Numbered from the stretch's first letter, positions 39,795-49,150 are shown. The stretch is DNA of 64,000 nt from Enterococcus lemanii (GCF_016909125.1 NZ_JAFBFD010000001.1:100739-164738); one strand, 5' to 3'. The notes: generated from the letters alone by a model not told the origin. A program made the numbers and translations.

Positions 39795-39800
39795 TATAAT
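39795..39800 (+). promoter_or_regulatory. -10 box of the Gfo/Idh oxidoreductase gene
   Basis: TATAAT 25 bp before the start ATG, inside the AT-rich ATACTATAATATATTATAAC; a TATACT overlaps it. No convincing -35 at the standard spacing. Confidence 0.5.
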
Positions 39801-39825
39801 ATATTATAACCTAGGAGGCTTCATT

Positions 39826-40776
39826 ATGGAAAAATATAATTGGGGAATTGTCGGGACTGGAGACATCGCCGAACAATTTGCACATCAATTTAATCAAACG
39901 GATAGCCATTTATACGCTGTCAGTGCACGCGATTTTGAAAAAACAAAAAGATTCGCCAATAAACATCAGATACCACATGTGTTTTCAGATTTTGAAGCGA
40001 TGCTTGAAGACCCTGCATTACAGATTGTTTATGTCGCTGTTCCGAATCAATTACACTACAGCTACATCAAAAAAGCCTTACTGGCAAATAAACATGTCCT
40101 ATGTGAAAAAGCAATGACATTAAATTACCAAGAGTTAATGGAATTAGTTCAAATTGCCAATGAGAAAAAACTTATCTTGCAAGAAGCAATGACTATTTTT
40201 AATATGCCTTTATACGCTCACTTAAAAGAGCGAGCAGCTGCCAACGAATTTGGGCGTCTGAAAATGATTCAAGCTCCTTTTGGTAGTTACAAAGAGCCTG
40301 ACCCAACCAATCGGTTTTTTAATCCTGATTTAGCTGGCGGCGCGTTACTAGACATTGGAACGTATGCCGTTTCATTTGCACGTTATTTTATGTCGACAAC
40401 GCCAAAAGTACTTTTCAGCGAGATGTTACCATTTGAAACAGGTGTGGATGAGCAGTCTATTACTGTTTTAAAAAACACCCAAGATGAAATGGCCACCGTC
40501 GCTTTAACTTTCCAAGCAAAAATGCCAAAAACGGGTATTGTTGCCTATGAAAAAGCTTATTTAACCATTCCTGAATACCCTCGCAGTGATTTTGCAACGA
40601 TTACCTATTTAGATGGGAAGGTCGAATCTGTCCAGCTAGGCGAAACCGAGCAAGCCCTTAATTATGAAATCGAACAAATGGTCAAAAGCATCCAATCAAC
40701 GCATAATTCCACACTGCCACTGACCATTGACGTAATAAAAATCCTTGATACCATGCAAACTTTATGGGCCAAATAA
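39826..40776 (+). CDS. Gfo/Idh/MocA family oxidoreductase
   Basis: NAD(P)-dependent dehydrogenase of 316 residues, substrate unknown (sugar or dihydrodiol-type). N-terminal Rossmann site WGIVGTGDIAEQF (about residues 5-17), the EKAMTLN motif near 96-102 (family EKP, here EKA), and the C-terminal GGALLDIGTYAVSFARYF (about 170-187) with the DIGxY hallmark. The Pro-to-Ala change in the EKP motif is seen in some subfamilies. Ribosome site AGGAGG is seven bases upstream. It stands alone and shares a terminator with the gene converging from the right. Confidence 0.9.
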   Translation: MEKYNWGIVGTGDIAEQFAHQFNQTDSHLYAVSARDFEKTKRFANKHQIPHVFSDFEAMLEDPALQIVYVAVPNQLHYSYIKKALLANKHVLCEKAMTLNYQELMELVQIANEKKLILQEAMTIFNMPLYAHLKERAAANEFGRLKMIQAPFGSYKEPDPTNRFFNPDLAGGALLDIGTYAVSFARYFMSTTPKVLFSEMLPFETGVDEQSITVLKNTQDEMATVALTFQAKMPKTGIVAYEKAYLTIPEYPRSDFATITYLDGKVESVQLGETEQALNYEIEQMVKSIQSTHNSTLPLTIDVIKILDTMQTLWAK

Positions 40777-40786
40777 CACACGATAA

Positions 40787-40832
40787 AAAAACAAACCTAG
40801 TAAAATTTGACTCTAGGTTTGCTTTTTTTGCT
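40787..40832. terminator. Bidirectional terminator after the oxidoreductase gene
   Basis: Stem CAAACCTAG/CTAGGTTTG with A and T runs on the two sides, between two converging genes. Confidence 0.85.
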
Positions 40833-40839
40833 ATAAGGG

Positions 40840-41799
40840 TTAATCGCCATGGTACTTTATATTTGAAAATTCTGTCTTAATTTCAATGAAGTTTTTATAC
40901 GTTTGTAGAAATTGAAATAAACGGGCACGGTTTTCAAACTCCAATCGATTACTAGGCATCGGCTTTAGTCGATAGCTTTCCAAAACCCAAGAAATTTCTT
41001 TTAAAATTTGGCGTCCATCATTTTCTTCTGATAAAGTTTGACTCGTGTTGCTTAGCAAAATCCGCAAATCTTCGACTAATTCTTCTTTTGTTTGGATTTT
41101 TTCAAGCAAGGCTACCATCTCTTCAATCAACCTTAACTGAGACTTACGCATTAGGAAATAATTTTCATAATAATAATTTGATCTTAACCAATGATTTTCT
41201 TGGTGAACCATGGCTTCATTTAAGCCAAATTGAATCGCCTTGGATAATTGATCGGTTCGTTCAAGTAAGTCTTTTTGTGATTTTTTATTTAAAGAGTTCG
41301 ACATCTCTTGAAAAACTTGACGAAAGCCTTCTTCAATTTCATCTTGTGCTCTTTTTAATTTTTCTTCTAAATTCGGCATATACAAGTTCAAAAGCAAAGA
41401 CATCCCTACTCCAATTGTCATCAATAAAAACTCGTTTAAAATTAACCATCCTGAAAAATGTTTTTCAAGCATATAATGCGTAACTAAAACCGACGTTACA
41501 ACAATGCCATCTGTTAGTGAAAATTTTACTGTAAGAGGGATAAATAGTAGTAAGAATAAGGCAAAACCATAAGCATTAAAACCTAATAAGCCAAAAGTAA
41601 GAAACGAAAGGATCGTTGCTAAGATTAACGCAAAAAAACGTGCTAAACCGACACTAAGGGATTTCTTTTTTGTGTTTCCAAGACTTAAAATTGCAATAAT
41701 CCCAGCGGAAGGGGCATAAATTAAATTAAGGTGACTCGCTAATAACATCGCCAGTAAACAAGCAACGACTGTTTTTAACGTGCGCAAACCAATTTTCAT
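40840..41799 (-). CDS. ArAE (aromatic acid exporter-like) membrane protein, full length
   Basis: A 319-residue membrane protein of the ArAE_1/DUF939 type. Hydrophobic segments lie at about residues 7-30, 32-50, 55-80, 85-105 and 118-140, followed by a cytoplasmic helical domain (about 145-319; EEKLKRAQDEIEEGFRQVF then EMSNSLNKKSQKDLLERTD). Substrate is unknown; aromatic acid export is only the family label. It diverges from a second, shorter ArAE-like gene at 41925. Confidence 0.85.
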   Translation of the reverse strand: MKIGLRTLKTVVACLLAMLLASHLNLIYAPSAGIIAILSLGNTKKKSLSVGLARFFALILATILSFLTFGLLGFNAYGFALFLLLFIPLTVKFSLTDGIVVTSVLVTHYMLEKHFSGWLILNEFLLMTIGVGMSLLLNLYMPNLEEKLKRAQDEIEEGFRQVFQEMSNSLNKKSQKDLLERTDQLSKAIQFGLNEAMVHQENHWLRSNYYYENYFLMRKSQLRLIEEMVALLEKIQTKEELVEDLRILLSNTSQTLSEENDGRQILKEISWVLESYRLKPMPSNRLEFENRARLFQFLQTYKNFIEIKTEFSNIKYHGD

Positions 41800-41924
41800 A
41801 AAAATTTACTCTCTTTCTTTTTTTATCTTTGTCTAGTAACCAAACCTTGTGGTAACATAATAACTAATTATTCATTGTGAAGCTAGTCTATCAAAAAGAA
41901 ATATAGGAACGGGGGATTTTACGA

Positions 41925-42419
41925 ATGCGCTTTGGGAATTTTCGTTTTGGGATGCGTACTTTTAAATCAGCACTTGCTGTTATGCTGTGTATTTTAATTT
42001 TTCATCTAACTAATCGCGGGGAACCCATGATTGCGGCCTTGTCTGCTGTTTTTTCAATGCGCCAAGACTTACCAACAACTTTAAGTTTTGGGAAATCTCG
42101 TATTTTGAGCAATTCACTTGGCGGGAGCCTGGCAATTATTTATATTTTGATTCAAAACCAATTTCAGTTTCAGTTTGCTTTTGAATTAATTTTGGTCCCG
42201 GTTTTTGTTGCACTTGTGATTATTATCTCAGACGGCATAAAGAATCAAGCAGGAATTATTTCTGGCGTCTCAACTTTGCTTTTGATTACTTTAAGTATGC
42301 GTGGTGAAGAGTCATTATCTTACGCTATTGCGCGGGTCATTGACACTTTCATTGGGACTATGATTGCGGTTGGTTTAAACTACTTCATTCCTTTAAAAAA
42401 CACGACCAAAGAAAATTAA
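41925..42419 (+). CDS. Short ArAE/FUSC-like membrane protein
   Basis: A 164-residue protein resembling only the membrane half of the divergently encoded ArAE protein: MRFGNFRFGMRTFKSALAVM corresponds to MKIGLRTLKTVVACLL, and segments at about residues 12-27, 62-80, 86-105, 112-130 and 136-152 look membrane-spanning. No soluble C-terminal domain is present, but the frame ends naturally at a stop just before a terminator. It may work alone or as a partner of the larger protein. A GGGGG-rich ribosome site precedes the ATG. Confidence 0.8.
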   Translation: MRFGNFRFGMRTFKSALAVMLCILIFHLTNRGEPMIAALSAVFSMRQDLPTTLSFGKSRILSNSLGGSLAIIYILIQNQFQFQFAFELILVPVFVALVIIISDGIKNQAGIISGVSTLLLITLSMRGEESLSYAIARVIDTFIGTMIAVGLNYFIPLKNTTKEN

Positions 42420-42420
42420 A

Positions 42421-42472
42421 GAAACAAGCCAAGCACAACGATGGCATCATTTTTGTGCTTGGCTTGTTTTAT
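42421..42472. terminator. Bidirectional terminator
   Basis: Stem AACAAGCCAAGCAC/GTGCTTGGCTTGTT with a 20-base loop, between the short ArAE gene and the converging ABC permease gene. Confidence 0.85.
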
Positions 42473-45400
42473 TCATTTGATTTTAACGCTTCAATCATGT
42501 CGACATTTTTTAACTTATAATACATTACAATTCCTACCACGATGGTAAAGAAGATCGTAATTAAACTTGCGAAAACATAACTAGTGAGATGAATGGTAGG
42601 CGAAAACATTAGCATATCTAATTCTACCGTCTGTAACACGTATCGGTGAAGAATCTTCCCAAAAAACAAGCCAAAGCCAATTCCAAAAATCGTCAAGATG
42701 ATGTTCTCACGGTAAATATACATCGTCACTTCTTTGTTATAAAAACCTAACACTTTAATGGTCGATAATTCACGAATTCTTTCAGAAATATTAATATTGT
42801 TCAAATTATATAAAACAATAAACGCTAATAAACCTGCTGAAATAATTAAAACCCAAACGACAATATTTAAAACATTCGTTGTATCGTCTAGAGCAGTCGA
42901 GGAGTCCGATAAGAAAGTGACATTCACGACTTTATCTAACGCCATCAACGAATTAGCCACCTTTTTTTCTTCAGATTTGGTTAACGATTCTTCAAATAGT
43001 AATAGTTCGCTATTATATTGTGGCGCTTTGCCAAAAATAGTTTCATAAGACTTCGGCGTTAAGTATGCAAAGTGCCCGACATAGTTCTCGACAATAGCAG
43101 CAACTTTTATTTTAAATACTTCTTTATCCGCATTTTTCAACTCAATGGACTGGCCGATCGAAACATTTAATATTTTGGCTAGCTTTTCATTGATGACAGC
43201 CCCCTCATCCGTCAATTCATAAGTATTACCGGACTTACGGTCGTTCATTAAGAAAAATTGCGGTAATATTGCGGTGTTTTCAGGGACATAAACCGTCACG
43301 TCTTGCATATTTTGCCCTTTTTTTTCAGCAGTAAAGACTTCTGAAGCTAACGCTAATGTCGCTTCTAAGTGACTAAATTTTTCAAGTGTCGTTTGATAAG
43401 CTCTTGTTTGTTCTTCGGTTGCTTCTTTGTCAAAGCTTACAATCCCTTGATATGTCCATATTTGACTAAATTGAATTGGAACAATGTCGCCAATGGAGTT
43501 TTTCAAACCATAACCCGTCAAAATCATGGCCATACAGCCGGCAATACCAAAGATTGTCATTAACATACGTGCTTTATAGCGAAATAAATTCCGCATCGTC
43601 ACTTTTTGATTAAAATTCAAACGTCGCCAGATAAACGTTATCCGTTCAATTAAAATTCTTTTACCTGCTTTAGGTGCTTTGGGGCGAAGTAGCGTTGTAG
43701 GCGTGCTTCTTAAATCAACTCGTAAAACAATCAAAGAAATACCAACTGTACAAAATAATCCGACCACTAACCCAATTAGTGAGTACGACCAATACCATGG
43801 AGTGGAAAATTCTGTAATACTGTAAAGTTGTCCATAAGCATTAATAATAATCATGGGAAATATATAAAACCCAAAAGCGAGCCCTAAAAAGGTACCTGAC
43901 ACTCCAGCTGCAAGTGCGTAAATTAAGAACTTCAAGGCCACTTCACGATTACGATACCCTAAAGCCTTATACGTCCCAATTTCAACACGTTTTTCTTCAA
44001 TCATCCGACTCATTGTTGTCAAACTAACCAAAGCGGCAATCAAAAAGAAAATCGTTGGAAAGACCGTCGCAATCGAAGTAATTCGATTGGCGTTTTGTTT
44101 ATACTCAATATAACCAGGATTACTATCGCGGTTGACAAGAGTATACTCTGCAGCTTTTAATGCCATTACTTTCTCGCGTTCTTGATTTAATTTCTTTTGC
44201 GCTTTTTTTAACTCAGGCAATTTCTCATTTTTTAATTTTTCAAATTCGGCTAAGTTGGTCTCATAAAGTGCCCGGCCCTCCGCTAAGTCACTTTTAGCAG
44301 TTGTTAATTGCTGTTGTCCCTTTTGTTTTTCAAGTGCTAAGTCAAGTTTCCCTTGAGCTAGTTGTGTTTGTCCAGACTTGATTTGGGCTTGGGCCGTCTC
44401 TAATTCTACTCGACCCGCATCAATTTGAGCCTGTCCTGCCGCAAGTGTCTCTTTTGCATTTGCTAACTCATTCATCTGGACTTCTAATTGGGATATCGTC
44501 GTTTGCGCTTGAATATACTGTTCATTCATTAATTTTTCTAATTGCTTTAACTGTTCTATCGCCAAATCAAGATTTTCAACCGTTAAGCCGTCAAGTAAAA
44601 GAGTGATTAAATTTTGTAATTCCGAAGTTGTTGGTAACGTTTGACCAAGTAGCACTAAGTAACTTTTTAAGCCTTCAAGCGCAACGACTTTTTCTTCTGG
44701 ACTTAAATTTGCCAGTTGATTCGCATATTGCATCATCTCTTGATAGAGAACCATTGATTCTTGTAGCTGTTGTACAACGGCTTCTAGCTGTTCTTTTTGT
44801 AAATTTAGCTGGGTAAGTTGTTCCGTTAAGGCCTCGACTTTTCCTTTATTTACATCCAATTCACGTTGTTTTTCTTCCAACATTTTTTTTTGTTGGTCAA
44901 GTTCTTCTTGCGCTAAAATCAATTGTTTTTCTTGCGAGGAGATTTCCGTTTGTGCACGCTCAATTTCCAAATCAAACTTGCTTTGATTGGTGGCAAGTTC
45001 TACTTCACCGGATTCTAATTGTTCTTTTGCATCAGCTAGTTGCTTGCTTCCATCTGTAATTTGTTCGTTCGCGTCATCTATTTTTTTTTGATTTGCGAGA
45101 AGCTCCTTCATGGCTTTTTCTTGAATTTCTTTTAATCGCTCTTTTTTACGCGGTGCTAAGAGTTGTTTTAATTGTGTTTCATTTTTAACCATTAACTCAT
45201 CATACGTTGTCGTGTAAGCTACTTGGTCATTTAAATTACGAAATCGAATAAGCATCCGACCGTATGCATCCATATTAAAAGCTTCCGTCGGTAAAAAAGC
45301 AAAATAATCAATTGAACCATTCCCAACATTGGTGTTTCCTCGTTTTGTTTGATCGATAAATTCAGAGGTGTTGACAAAACCAACAATTTTGAAGCGATGT

Positions 45401-45888
45401 TCTTTTAATTGTTCATCAGGATCATCTTTTAATAAAATATCAAATGAATCCCCTATTTTATATTTTTGCCCAATTGCTGCATTATTATCTAGAAGTATCT
45501 CGTTTTTTTCTTGGGGGAATTTTCCATCGATGAGTGTTAGCTGGTTTGATGGATTGTTTGATTCATAATTCATTAAACGAAAAACTTGATTTTTATCACT
45601 TAAATAAATATCAAATAAATATTGTAAAGTTGCAGATTCTACAAAATCAGCTTTTTCTGTTAACTTTTGATCTTCTTTTGAGAAGCCCAAAGAAGAGTAG
45701 AGCGTCAAATCCGCTAATTGGGTTTCTTCATAATAGTTATTTGAAGCCCGTAACATATCTGGTCCAGTTGCCCCAATGCCAACAAAAAAGGCTACTCCTA
45801 AAAAAATAATGCCTAAGATTGATAAAAATCTACCTGGCGAATTTTTAATTTCCCGTATACTTGTTTTTAATAATGCTTTTTTTTGCAT
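42469..45888 (-). CDS. ABC transporter permease with FtsX domains and long coiled coil
   Basis: A 1139-residue membrane protein. First membrane segment at about residues 20-42 (RFLSILGIIFLGVAFFVGIG), an extracytoplasmic domain to about 240, then a Gln/Glu/Leu-rich coiled coil of about 330 residues (245-575), a first FtsX permease domain (about 605-740), a second N-terminal-type segment (RARMLMTIFGIAG near 775), another extracytoplasmic domain and a final FtsX domain (about 1010-1130). The substrate is unknown; MacB-like systems of this kind move lipids or peptides or act mechanically on the cell wall. The ATPase gene ends 8 bases upstream, so the two form a transporter operon. Confidence 0.88.
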   Translation of the reverse strand: MQKKALLKTSIREIKNSPGRFLSILGIIFLGVAFFVGIGATGPDMLRASNNYYEETQLADLTLYSSLGFSKEDQKLTEKADFVESATLQYLFDIYLSDKNQVFRLMNYESNNPSNQLTLIDGKFPQEKNEILLDNNAAIGQKYKIGDSFDILLKDDPDEQLKEHRFKIVGFVNTSEFIDQTKRGNTNVGNGSIDYFAFLPTEAFNMDAYGRMLIRFRNLNDQVAYTTTYDELMVKNETQLKQLLAPRKKERLKEIQEKAMKELLANQKKIDDANEQITDGSKQLADAKEQLESGEVELATNQSKFDLEIERAQTEISSQEKQLILAQEELDQQKKMLEEKQRELDVNKGKVEALTEQLTQLNLQKEQLEAVVQQLQESMVLYQEMMQYANQLANLSPEEKVVALEGLKSYLVLLGQTLPTTSELQNLITLLLDGLTVENLDLAIEQLKQLEKLMNEQYIQAQTTISQLEVQMNELANAKETLAAGQAQIDAGRVELETAQAQIKSGQTQLAQGKLDLALEKQKGQQQLTTAKSDLAEGRALYETNLAEFEKLKNEKLPELKKAQKKLNQEREKVMALKAAEYTLVNRDSNPGYIEYKQNANRITSIATVFPTIFFLIAALVSLTTMSRMIEEKRVEIGTYKALGYRNREVALKFLIYALAAGVSGTFLGLAFGFYIFPMIIINAYGQLYSITEFSTPWYWSYSLIGLVVGLFCTVGISLIVLRVDLRSTPTTLLRPKAPKAGKRILIERITFIWRRLNFNQKVTMRNLFRYKARMLMTIFGIAGCMAMILTGYGLKNSIGDIVPIQFSQIWTYQGIVSFDKEATEEQTRAYQTTLEKFSHLEATLALASEVFTAEKKGQNMQDVTVYVPENTAILPQFFLMNDRKSGNTYELTDEGAVINEKLAKILNVSIGQSIELKNADKEVFKIKVAAIVENYVGHFAYLTPKSYETIFGKAPQYNSELLLFEESLTKSEEKKVANSLMALDKVVNVTFLSDSSTALDDTTNVLNIVVWVLIISAGLLAFIVLYNLNNINISERIRELSTIKVLGFYNKEVTMYIYRENIILTIFGIGFGLFFGKILHRYVLQTVELDMLMFSPTIHLTSYVFASLITIFFTIVVGIVMYYKLKNVDMIEALKSNE

Positions 45889-45896
45889 TTAATCAC

Positions 45897-46598
45897 CTAC
45901 CATTCAATCGCAGAAATAGGCGTTGGATTTTCGTTTATTTCGATACTGCGAACTTTTGCATCATTAATCCGAATCACTCGATTAGCCATCGGTGCAATTT
46001 GGGAATTATGGGTAATAATCACAACGGTTGTACCCGATTTATGAGCTGCCTCTTCTAAAATTTGCAATATCTGTTTTCCCGTTTCATAATCAAGTGCTCC
46101 TGTGGGTTCATCACAAAGTAACAGCTTCGGTTTTTTTGCCAATGCTCGAGCAATCGTTACGCGTTGCTGTTCCCCACCTGAAAGTTGGGCAGGAAAATTG
46201 TTCATTCGATGACCCAAACCCACGTCAAATAAGACAGATTCCGGGTTTAAAGCATCTGGCACAATTTGAGAAGCTAGTTCAACATTTTCACGTGCCGTTA
46301 GATTAGGAACCAAATTATAAAACTGAAAAACAAAGCCAACATCGGTACGCCGATACCCTGTAAGTTGTTGATCACTAAAATCAGCAATATCCGTCCCATC
46401 AACAATAATTTGTCCACTATCACAACTATCCATTCCACCTAAAATATTTAAAACAGTCGATTTCCCTGCACCACTTGGTCCTAGAATAACCGCAATTTCC
46501 CCTTTTTCAACTTCAAAGGTTACATGGTCATTTGCAATAATTTCAGTGTCACCCATTTGATATTTTTTTACTACGTCATTTACTTGTATATAACTCAT
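45897..46598 (-). CDS. ABC transporter ATP-binding protein (MacB/LolD type)
   Basis: The 233-residue ATPase partner of the large FtsX-type permease downstream. Walker [10 protein letters not shown] near residues 39-47, Q-loop FQFYNLVPN near 91-99, signature LSGGEQQRV near 141-149, Walker [13 protein letters not shown] near 161-172 and the H-loop VIITHN near 193-198. Start ATG has AAGGAGCG upstream with suitable spacing. First gene of the two-gene operon. Confidence 0.93.
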   Translation of the reverse strand: MSYIQVNDVVKKYQMGDTEIIANDHVTFEVEKGEIAVILGPSGAGKSTVLNILGGMDSCDSGQIIVDGTDIADFSDQQLTGYRRTDVGFVFQFYNLVPNLTARENVELASQIVPDALNPESVLFDVGLGHRMNNFPAQLSGGEQQRVTIARALAKKPKLLLCDEPTGALDYETGKQILQILEEAAHKSGTTVVIITHNSQIAPMANRVIRINDAKVRSIEINENPTPISAIEW

Positions 46599-46660
46599 GT
46601 TCTCAAACGCTCCTTGTTATGCTTTCACTTCTTATTGTATCATTGCAAGGACTTTTTTCC

Positions 46661-46707
46661 TAAATAAAAAAAGAAGAATTCAAATGCCTTCTTCCTTTTT
46701 TATCGAA
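46661..46707 (-). terminator. Terminator of nagA
   Basis: Minus strand AAGAAG/CTTCTT-type stem (AAAGGAAGAAGG with TTCTTCTTTTTTT) following the nagA stop. Confidence 0.65.
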
Positions 46708-46710
46708 TTA

Positions 46711-47862
46711 TTAAGCTTTAAAACGTTCAACACCATCTAAATAAGTAGCTGCTAAAGTCATATCCGGATTTAAAACAATGAAATCGGCTGCTCGACCAGC
46801 TTTGATCATGCCACAAGTATCCTCAATTTTACAACTCAGAGCCGGAACATAACTTGCCATTAAAATTGCTTGTTCGGGCGTTGCGAGTCCCCAATCAACG
46901 ACATTTTTTATCGCTTCTTTTAATTTTAAAATACTGCCTGCAAGATTTCCTTCAGCCATTCTTGCTGTGCCTTCTTTTACAACGACTGGAAACTCACCTA
47001 ATATGTAATCTCCATCAGGCATGCCACCGGCCATCATACAATCGGTAATAAGTGCTACGTGGTCATGTCCTGCTTTTTCAATTAAGACTTCTGCTGCATG
47101 TGGGTGCACATGATGCCCATCACAAATTAATTCTGAAAAGACGTCATTTAAAGTTAACAGTGCGCCTACCATCCCTGGTTCGCGGTGGTTTAGACCACGC
47201 ATCCCATTAAACGCATGCACAAAAACGCTAGCACCGGCTTCAACAGCTACACGTGCTTCTTCTAACGTCGCATTGCTGTGACCTAAAGAAACAACGACCC
47301 CTTCTTTCGTGACTGCCTCAACAAATTCCTTCACTCCTTTTCTTTCTGGAGCTAAAGCAATTTTCTTGATTATTCCACCTGAAGCGTTTTGCCACTCATT
47401 GAATGTTTCTAGGTCTGGGTCACCAAAATAGATTGGGTTTTGCGCCCCCTTGTGTTCTTCTGTAAAGAAAGGTCCTTCGAAGTAGATTCCTTGAATTTTT
47501 GCACCAGTCACTTGCTCTTTGACTTCACCAATTGTTGTAGCAACCTTGGTTAATAACTCTTTACTTGAAGTTAATGTCGTCGGTAAAAATGACGTAACGC
47601 CACAAGCCAATAATGCGTCAGACATTACTTTGATTCCGTTTGCATCATTGTCCATTACATCATGGTTCATATAACCATGAATATGCGTGTCAACTAAACC
47701 CGGCGCAATCCATTGGCCGCTATAGTCAAGGACATTGATTTCACTTTCTTCAGGTAAAGTGTGCGTATAATCCCCGAATTTTCCATCAATAATTTCTAAA
47801 TAGCCTTTTTCTTTTGTTGCTGCTTTAAAAAAGAATTTATCTGCGAATACAAATGTTCTCAT
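46711..47862 (-). CDS. nagA: N-acetylglucosamine-6-phosphate deacetylase
   Basis: Cytoplasmic amidohydrolase: GlcNAc-6-P to GlcN-6-P plus acetate. Hallmarks: PGLVDTHIHGYMNHDVMD near residues 52-69 (metal His pair), GIYFEGPFFTEEHKGAQNP near 121-139 (Glu ligand), GHSNAT near 192-197, HAFNGMRGLNHREPG near 214-228 and ITDCMMAGGMPDG near 272-284 (catalytic Asp). Length 383. The frame opens 22 codons earlier, but MRTFVFADKFF at 47862 is the usual start, with AAGGAG 12 bases upstream. It has its own promoter, 38 bp after the regulator gene. Confidence 0.94.
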   Translation of the reverse strand: MRTFVFADKFFFKAATKEKGYLEIIDGKFGDYTHTLPEESEINVLDYSGQWIAPGLVDTHIHGYMNHDVMDNDANGIKVMSDALLACGVTSFLPTTLTSSKELLTKVATTIGEVKEQVTGAKIQGIYFEGPFFTEEHKGAQNPIYFGDPDLETFNEWQNASGGIIKKIALAPERKGVKEFVEAVTKEGVVVSLGHSNATLEEARVAVEAGASVFVHAFNGMRGLNHREPGMVGALLTLNDVFSELICDGHHVHPHAAEVLIEKAGHDHVALITDCMMAGGMPDGDYILGEFPVVVKEGTARMAEGNLAGSILKLKEAIKNVVDWGLATPEQAILMASYVPALSCKIEDTCGMIKAGRAADFIVLNPDMTLAATYLDGVERFKA

Positions 47863-47899
47863 CTTTAATAATCGCTCCTTATCTACTAATCTACATGTA

Positions 47900-47928
47900 A
47901 AATTACTCCTAATAGCAAGTAAAGTCAA
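47900..47928 (-). promoter_or_regulatory. Promoter of nagA
   Basis: Minus strand: -35 TTGACT (47923-47928), 17 bp spacer, -10 TAATTT (47900-47905), between the regulator gene and nagA. Confidence 0.7.
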
Positions 47929-47937
47929 GTTGGTTTC

Positions 47938-48771
47938 TTAACCGTTTTCAATCTTTTTAATCATTTCAGCTAATTCAAAGTATTCAGAAGCCTCAAGCAT
48001 TTTTTCTTTTTTTTGTAAAATCAATCCCTTTAATAAAAATAATTCTTTTAAATAGTAATAACTGCTGAACTGCTGACCTAAGAGGAATCCTTCTTCGATT
48101 GCTTCCAAAGCCAAATCCAACTCTTTTAATTGAAATAAAATATCTGCATAGTTATAAGCAACTTTCACAAGTTCAAATGTTTTTCGCTCGTTTGGCATTT
48201 CTTTAAGGCAGTTGTAACAATAGCGCGTGCACTTCAACGCTTCTTCTAATTGCCCACTTTCACCATAAACACGGCCCAAGCAACTAATCATTTGAATTTC
48301 AATTGTTGAAATATTGCTCTTATTTTGACCATAAGTATACAATATTCCACGTTTTAAAGACTCAATTGCAAATTGATTTTGGTTTTTAGCATAATATTGA
48401 CAACTTCCTAAATAATAGTAGTAACGTTGTAAATCAACCTCTAACTGTAGTTGGTTAATAAAATTTTCATCATGGATTAATGTATAGACTTTTTCATAAT
48501 TCGTTTGAATAAAATGCGTATGAATCTCATCAAATTTACGATTAAGCTCTGTAATTTCTTCAACTTGAGACAACATCAACTGATCCATGGTTACTTCTAG
48601 TCGTTGACATATTTGCTGCAAAACCAACGCATTTGGTAACTCCTCATCATTTTCAACTCGACTAATCAGACTTTGAGCACAAATCCCTTCTGCAAGCATT
48701 TTTTGTGTTAATTTTCTTTGTTTCCTTAACGTCTTTAATGTTTGACCAAACGTCTGTACCGATTCTTCCAT
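47938..48771 (-). CDS. XRE-type regulator with TPR-like C-terminal domain
   Basis: A 277-residue transcription factor of the Rgg/PlcR-like shape. The N-terminal helix-turn-helix is at about residues 5-60 (FGQTLKTLRKQRKLTQKMLA then QSLISRVENDEELPN), and the rest (about 70-277) is helical with TPR-like repeats (YYYLGSCQYYAKN; LGRVYGESGQLEEALKCTRY; YNYADILFQLKELDLALEAI). Such proteins often bind short peptides; I see no obvious peptide gene next to it. The start at 48771 follows GGAGG; the frame itself runs 13 codons farther. It is followed by nagA with its own promoter. A role in amino-sugar control is a guess from position. Confidence 0.88.
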   Translation of the reverse strand: MEESVQTFGQTLKTLRKQRKLTQKMLAEGICAQSLISRVENDEELPNALVLQQICQRLEVTMDQLMLSQVEEITELNRKFDEIHTHFIQTNYEKVYTLIHDENFINQLQLEVDLQRYYYYLGSCQYYAKNQNQFAIESLKRGILYTYGQNKSNISTIEIQMISCLGRVYGESGQLEEALKCTRYCYNCLKEMPNERKTFELVKVAYNYADILFQLKELDLALEAIEEGFLLGQQFSSYYYLKELFLLKGLILQKKEKMLEASEYFELAEMIKKIENG

Positions 48772-48892
48772 AAATCCTCCAAATATGCGAATTTGCATTT
48801 TCCATTTCACTTATTTTAGCACATAATAACAAAAAAGGTTATTTATCAATAAAATACTTGGTTATTCAGTCAAATGATTAGGAGCGATGTAA

Positions 48893-49072
48893 ATGGAAGC
48901 GCAAACAAAGGTTATTTTTAAATGGAACAACTACACGTATTTCGGTATCATTGAAAGGGAATATGAAAACTCCGTATTAGTTCAAGTCAACGAACCTTCT
49001 GCTGAAATGATGGAAAAATATAATGGCCGAATGGTTATTAGTAAGAAAATTTGTGAATCGGTGAATCAATAA
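48893..49072 (+). CDS. Small DUF2187-like protein, 59 residues
   Basis: An open frame with a good ribosome site (AGGAGCG, ATG eight bases later) between the XRE regulator and tRNA-Leu. The product reads MEAQTKVIFKWNNYTYFGII then EREYENSVLVQVNEPSAEM and MEKYNGRMVISKKICESVNQ. The ENSVLVQV and RMVISKK segments resemble the DUF2187 (YkvS) family of small KOW-like proteins; this is from memory of the family pattern. It diverges from the regulator and ends before a bidirectional terminator. Confidence 0.75.
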   Translation: MEAQTKVIFKWNNYTYFGIIEREYENSVLVQVNEPSAEMMEKYNGRMVISKKICESVNQ

Positions 49073-49101
49073 AATCATTTACTTAAATTTTTTATTTTTA
49101 A

Positions 49102-49150
49102 CAAAAAAAGTTGAGGAAGAGACGTAACAGACTCTTCCTCAACTTTTTTA
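49102..49150. terminator. Bidirectional terminator between the small gene and tRNA-Leu
   Basis: Stem AAGTTGAGGAAGAG/CTCTTCCTCAACTT with A and T runs on both sides. Confidence 0.9.
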
